From the NCBI RefSeq assembly GCF_026241155.1, contig NZ_JAPFGP010000011.1, positions 62,001 through 126,000 on the forward strand: a stretch of 64,000 nt of DNA, in the 5' to 3' direction. This document shows, one piece after another, positions 60,889 through 64,000 of this stretch (the first letter of the stretch is position 1; each line of letters opens with the position of its first letter). The stretch comes from Paucibacter sp. PLA-PC-4 (GTDB lineage: Bacteria > Pseudomonadota > Gammaproteobacteria > Burkholderiales > Burkholderiaceae_C). The translations under genes and the position numbers were made by a program. A model generated the notes under the pieces. That model was given only the letters and a program-made list of their open reading frames with translations, did not search any database and was not told the origin of the DNA.

Positions 60889-62652
60889 GTGACGTCCATC
60901 TCAAGGCAGCGAGCCCTCTGCGCAATATGGGCCTGTGTCATGCTCTCGACGAGCGGCTGCTCCCTGCTCGATCCCTACGTGCGGGCCAAGGAGGTCGATG
61001 CGCTTGATGGTGCCGCCGCGTCCGGCCTGCCTGAGGAGAGGCTCGCCAGGAACTCTGCGCTGGCCAAGGCGATCACGGCAACAGCGGCTCAACGCAAGGC
61101 CTACTACGACGCTGTCAGCGACCGCGCGAAGCTGCGCAATGGTCTGCCACTGCTGCTCGTGCCTCTTGGTGCGATGGCGCTCTACAAGGGTGTGGCCAGC
61201 GATGGGGGCGAATCCACGAGAAGGCTATTGCTCAAGGAAGGACTCATCGGTGGCACGGCGTATGGCCTGGGCGGCTACTACACATCCACGGCGCGCGAAC
61301 AGATCTATCTGGCCGGTGCGAAATCCCTGTCTTGCAGTATCTATGCAATGACGCCATACAGCCTGCCGGGCGAGGTCGAGGATCGGCTGAGCATTACCGC
61401 GCTTCAGCGGGACTTCGAGGCGGCCGGCGCACTCGAGGCGGCTACAGCTGATGTCCGCGCGATCAAGGACAAGACGCCCGCCCAGGAATCGACCGTCCAT
61501 GCGCAGCTCCAAACATTCCTGACACGCAGCGACGCGTCGCTTGCCGCCGCCCGACTGGCCTACCAGCAGGCGGCCTCGACGCAGAGCAGTCTCACTAGTG
61601 CTGCGGCCAACTTACGGGCAGCGACCGAGAGCGTCATTGCAGAGGTGAACTTGCAACTCAGCACGCTCGAGCCGGACCTCTCCGCAATCCTGACGCTCGT
61701 TGACAGTTTGCCAACCAACGCTCAACGGCTGGTGCCTGGTGGCAAGTTCTCGCGGACTGCAGCGCCGGGCGAGGTGAAGGCACCAGCAATCGGCGTCGCG
61801 GGGGACGAAAATTCGGTGGCCATCCAGACGCTCAGTCGACGCATCCAAGAGATCGATGTCCGCACAGCCTCATTGCGGTTCGCGCTCGACCAGGTCGCAC
61901 AGGGGATCAAGTCGGTGCCACCGTTGCCCTCCTGCCAGGTCGCGGCCAGGCAGGACGAACTCAGCGTGTCACCGAGCGGCACGGTGCGCATCGCGCCGGG
62001 TGAGACCCAGCAGATCGTCATCAGAAGTTCAGCAGGCATTCCCAGTGTTGAGTGGGCCGGTGCGGTCCATCCAGACATTGTCCTGACCAAGACCGTGGCC
62101 GGCGAGACCATGCTGGCGCAGGTGAACTACAAGAAGGCCGTGACAGGCATTACCGAGATGACCATCGAAGCGGCGACGCGAACCAGCAAGAAGCAGATCC
62201 CGATCGAACTCACTGCACCGTCAGCACCAGCCTCTGCTGCATCCACCGCAGGCGATGCTGCGGCGGCCCAGGCGGATAGCGCAGCTGCTGTGAAGGCCGA
62301 GGTGAAGAAGAAGGCGCAGGCTGGCGCCCCCCAGACCACGGCGCCAACGGTGACGCTAGCGCTCAAGGATCCCCCCACCATACCCGCAGTCGTCGCCGTG
62401 CAGCCTAACCCGGCCGCCTCGACGCCAGCAGCCACCGTCACAGCGCCCGGCATCTTAGCGCCGCGCAATTCCTTCGAGAAGTCGCTGCTGCAAGGGGAGC
62501 GCCTGAAAACCTACCAGCTCAAGTTGAAGGTCCCGACAACCGGCGTGTTTGATGCCGCTACCCGAGAAGAGATCAGCAAATGGAAGAAGGCAAGGGACCT
62601 GCCTGCCGACGGCACGCTGTCCGAGGCGATCGGAAAAGAGATTCTGAAGTGA
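60889..62652 (+). CDS. large lipoprotein, possible peptidoglycan-binding C-terminus
   Basis: A 587-residue protein starting with GTG. The lipobox is LSTSGCSLL (Cys about residue 24). Next comes a helical region with two hydrophobic stretches (NGLPLLLVPLGAMALYKG; GTAYGLGGYY), a coiled coil (170-270), a beta-rich part (SVSPSGTVRIAPGETQQIVI), an Ala/Pro/Thr linker, and a final ~60 residues (LKTYQLKLKVPTTGVFDAAT, REEISKWKKARDLPADGTL) resembling PG_binding_1 repeats. It would link membrane and wall. It precedes the trypsin-SleB gene by 4 bp. The internal parts match no family I know. Confidence 0.65.
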   Translation: MTSISRQRALCAIWACVMLSTSGCSLLDPYVRAKEVDALDGAAASGLPEERLARNSALAKAITATAAQRKAYYDAVSDRAKLRNGLPLLLVPLGAMALYKGVASDGGESTRRLLLKEGLIGGTAYGLGGYYTSTAREQIYLAGAKSLSCSIYAMTPYSLPGEVEDRLSITALQRDFEAAGALEAATADVRAIKDKTPAQESTVHAQLQTFLTRSDASLAAARLAYQQAASTQSSLTSAAANLRAATESVIAEVNLQLSTLEPDLSAILTLVDSLPTNAQRLVPGGKFSRTAAPGEVKAPAIGVAGDENSVAIQTLSRRIQEIDVRTASLRFALDQVAQGIKSVPPLPSCQVAARQDELSVSPSGTVRIAPGETQQIVIRSSAGIPSVEWAGAVHPDIVLTKTVAGETMLAQVNYKKAVTGITEMTIEAATRTSKKQIPIELTAPSAPASAASTAGDAAAAQADSAAAVKAEVKKKAQAGAPQTTAPTVTLALKDPPTIPAVVAVQPNPAASTPAATVTAPGILAPRNSFEKSLLQGERLKTYQLKLKVPTTGVFDAATREEISKWKKARDLPADGTLSEAIGKEILK

Positions 62653-62656
62653 TTTC

Positions 62657-63778
62657 ATGGCGATCCGCGTCTGGAACCAAAGCATCGACCCCGCTCAGTC
62701 CCTGGCGGGCACGTTGACCTGCGTGACGCACATGGGCAGCGCGCAGCGCTGGATCGCTATCACGGCGGCCCACGTCGTCGCGCCGCTCGTGGCGCCCGGC
62801 GCTGCCTCGCCGAGTTCGGGTGACGTCATTGTGCTGGAGGACGGCGCGACCCGGTATGCCGGAAAGCTTTGGTTCTGGTGCGACCTGCAACGGCAGGCCG
62901 ACGGATTCAGCAACGAGTACGACGCGGCACTCATTGAGCTGTCTAGCGCTGATGCGCGGGCGATCGCCGGGGCGCTGAAACAACCTGCCAACTGTGCGTC
63001 TCTGCCCGACAGCACTGACCTCTCCTTCGACGGCATCAGCAGCGGCCGGGTAAACGGTCGATTTGACGGCCTGCGCGCCAGCGATCCTCTGCTGTATGGC
63101 GTGCTTGGCGGCACGTTTTCCGCAGTCACCTTCAAGGACAGCCTGCGCGCTTCCCTGCACGCACAACCGGGCGACAGTGGCGCCATGCTCACCAACGGCA
63201 CGTCCGCCGTCGGTATGCTTATTGGCGCTGAAGGCGTTTTCAGCCGCTTGCTGGCTCTCGAGCCGCTGATGCGCACCTTCAAGCTTGACTGGGTGAACGG
63301 CCTGGGCGCACCCTCGACCGTGGCGCCGCCGATCGCAACGGTAGGCGTTCCTGCCGAGATCGTGGGCGACCGAACCCGGGCCGCCGATGTGCTTGCACGC
63401 ACGCTCTGGGGAGAGGCTCGCGGGGAGAAGCTCGCGGGACTGCGGGCCGTGGCGGCGGTCATCCTCAACCGGGCGACGCATCGCCGGGTGCACTGGTGGG
63501 GGAACTCCATCGTTGGCGTCTGCCGGGCACCAATGCAGTTCTCGTGTTGGAACGGCAATGACCCCAACCTGCCCAAACTGCTGGCGGTGACCTCCAGCGA
63601 CACGCGCTTCAAGATCTGCGGCGATGTCGCTGAAGAAGCGCTAGACGGGCTGCTGGCAACGGATTGCAAGCTGGGTGCGACGCACTATCACACCAAGTCC
63701 ATCCTGCCCCGATGGGCGACCGGCAAGGTGCCGTGTGCCGACATCGGCAACCACCTGTTCTACAACAATATCGAATAG
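62657..63778 (+). CDS. trypsin-like protease fused to SleB-type cell-wall hydrolase
   Basis: A 373-residue two-domain protein. Residues ~1-215 are a chymotrypsin-fold domain with a complete triad: His39 in TAAHVV, Asp89 in EYDAALIEL and Ser174 in QPGDSGAML. Residues ~243-373 are a Hydrolase_2/SleB domain (LARTLWGEARGEKLAGLRAV, with Glu253; CRAPMQFSCWN; GATHYHT), known from spore-cortex and phage wall lysins. No signal peptide is visible. It is preceded by the lipoprotein (4 bp) and followed by a membrane protein. The fusion of a serine protease to a wall hydrolase is unusual. Confidence 0.8.
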   Translation: MAIRVWNQSIDPAQSLAGTLTCVTHMGSAQRWIAITAAHVVAPLVAPGAASPSSGDVIVLEDGATRYAGKLWFWCDLQRQADGFSNEYDAALIELSSADARAIAGALKQPANCASLPDSTDLSFDGISSGRVNGRFDGLRASDPLLYGVLGGTFSAVTFKDSLRASLHAQPGDSGAMLTNGTSAVGMLIGAEGVFSRLLALEPLMRTFKLDWVNGLGAPSTVAPPIATVGVPAEIVGDRTRAADVLARTLWGEARGEKLAGLRAVAAVILNRATHRRVHWWGNSIVGVCRAPMQFSCWNGNDPNLPKLLAVTSSDTRFKICGDVAEEALDGLLATDCKLGATHYHTKSILPRWATGKVPCADIGNHLFYNNIE

Positions 63779-63788
63779 CGAGATCTCC

Positions 63789-64000
63789 ATGAGCACGGTC
63801 ATCGACATCACGATCGGACTGTCATTGGTCTTTGCGCTGGTTGCGTTGATCTGCACCGGCCTGCAGGAATGGTTGGCGTCGGCCCTGAACCTGCGGGGCA
63901 AGACTCTATGGGAAGGCGTGCAGAGCATGCTGCTGGCCAACGCGAAAGCGGACGATGCGGGTTGTCAACTGGGCCTGGCCATCCGCTTGCACCCGCTCAT
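63789..64000 (+). CDS. membrane protein, N-terminal part
   Basis: The first 70 residues of a gene that runs out of the window. A strong membrane helix lies at the N-terminus (ITIGLSLVFALVALICTGLQ), followed by EWLASALNLRGKTLWEGV, the pattern of a family of hypothetical membrane proteins with one helix near each end. It starts 10 bp after the trypsin-SleB gene and belongs to the same operon. Confidence 0.6.
   Translation, partial: MSTVIDITIGLSLVFALVALICTGLQEWLASALNLRGKTLWEGVQSMLLANAKADDAGCQLGLAIRLHPL

Overview
The window is a high-GC bacterial chromosome segment. Its gene families (Bug/TctC-type binding protein, hutF, tcuRAB, PEP-CTERM proteins, an S41 protease next to a MoeB-like gene) point to a betaproteobacterium of the order Burkholderiales, perhaps a Roseateles/Paucibacter-like member of the Sphaerotilaceae. 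That placement is inferred from gene content only. I found no rRNA, convincing tRNA or CRISPR array.

Region 1 (1-15.8 kb) is mostly ordinary chromosome: the end of hutF, a chemoreceptor, a TPR-GGDEF diguanylate cyclase, an S10 serine carboxypeptidase, a DUF429 protein, a secreted protein with three domain repeats, a MarR regulator, arginase, a LOG-family protein, a MoeB/ThiF-like enzyme, a carboxyl-terminal processing protease, and a divergent Fe(III)-type ABC transporter pair with a Fur-like palindrome between the genes. A 53-bp tandem hairpin array lies at the 3' end of arginase.

Region 2 (15.8-24.3 kb) is the most striking part. A four-gene cassette is present twice in tandem: a small secreted Ig-like protein, a TolB/PD40 beta-propeller, a second beta-propeller ending in a type I dockerin, and a cohesin-like protein with a PEP-CTERM sorting tail. 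The dockerin 3' end plus the whole cohesin gene is about 97.5% identical between copies, while the rest has diverged. This looks like a cohesin-dockerin cell-surface assembly anchored by exosortase, duplicated and then homogenised.

Region 3 (24.3-42.1 kb) is a mobile or defence island. It has two mobilisation modules (MobC-like gene plus relaxase, then a second MobC-like gene without relaxase), each preceded at identical spacing by a 29-bp palindrome. It also holds HipBA, remnants of an IstB-like protein and a tyrosine recombinase, a patatin / HExxH metalloprotease / metallo-beta-lactamase operon opposite a lipoprotein-membrane protein pair, a ParE-type toxin-antitoxin pair inside a 200-bp direct repeat, and an AbiE-like pair with phased operators and a frameshifted toxin gene.

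Region 4 (42.4-47 kb) is a tricarballylate/citrate-type operon: tcuR, tcuA, tcuB and a Bug-family binding protein. Region 5 (47-50.8 kb) has small secreted or hypothetical proteins and an M15 peptidase with a membrane-anchored coiled coil. Region 6 (50.8-58.9 kb) is a catabolic-looking operon (AMP-ligase, small protein, NAD-kinase-like protein, split glycine dehydrogenase GcvPA/GcvPB, luciferase-like monooxygenase) divergent from a TetR regulator with three operator copies. Region 7 (58.9-64 kb) has SDR and IS1182-type remnants, then a large lipoprotein, a trypsin-SleB fusion protein and the start of a membrane protein.
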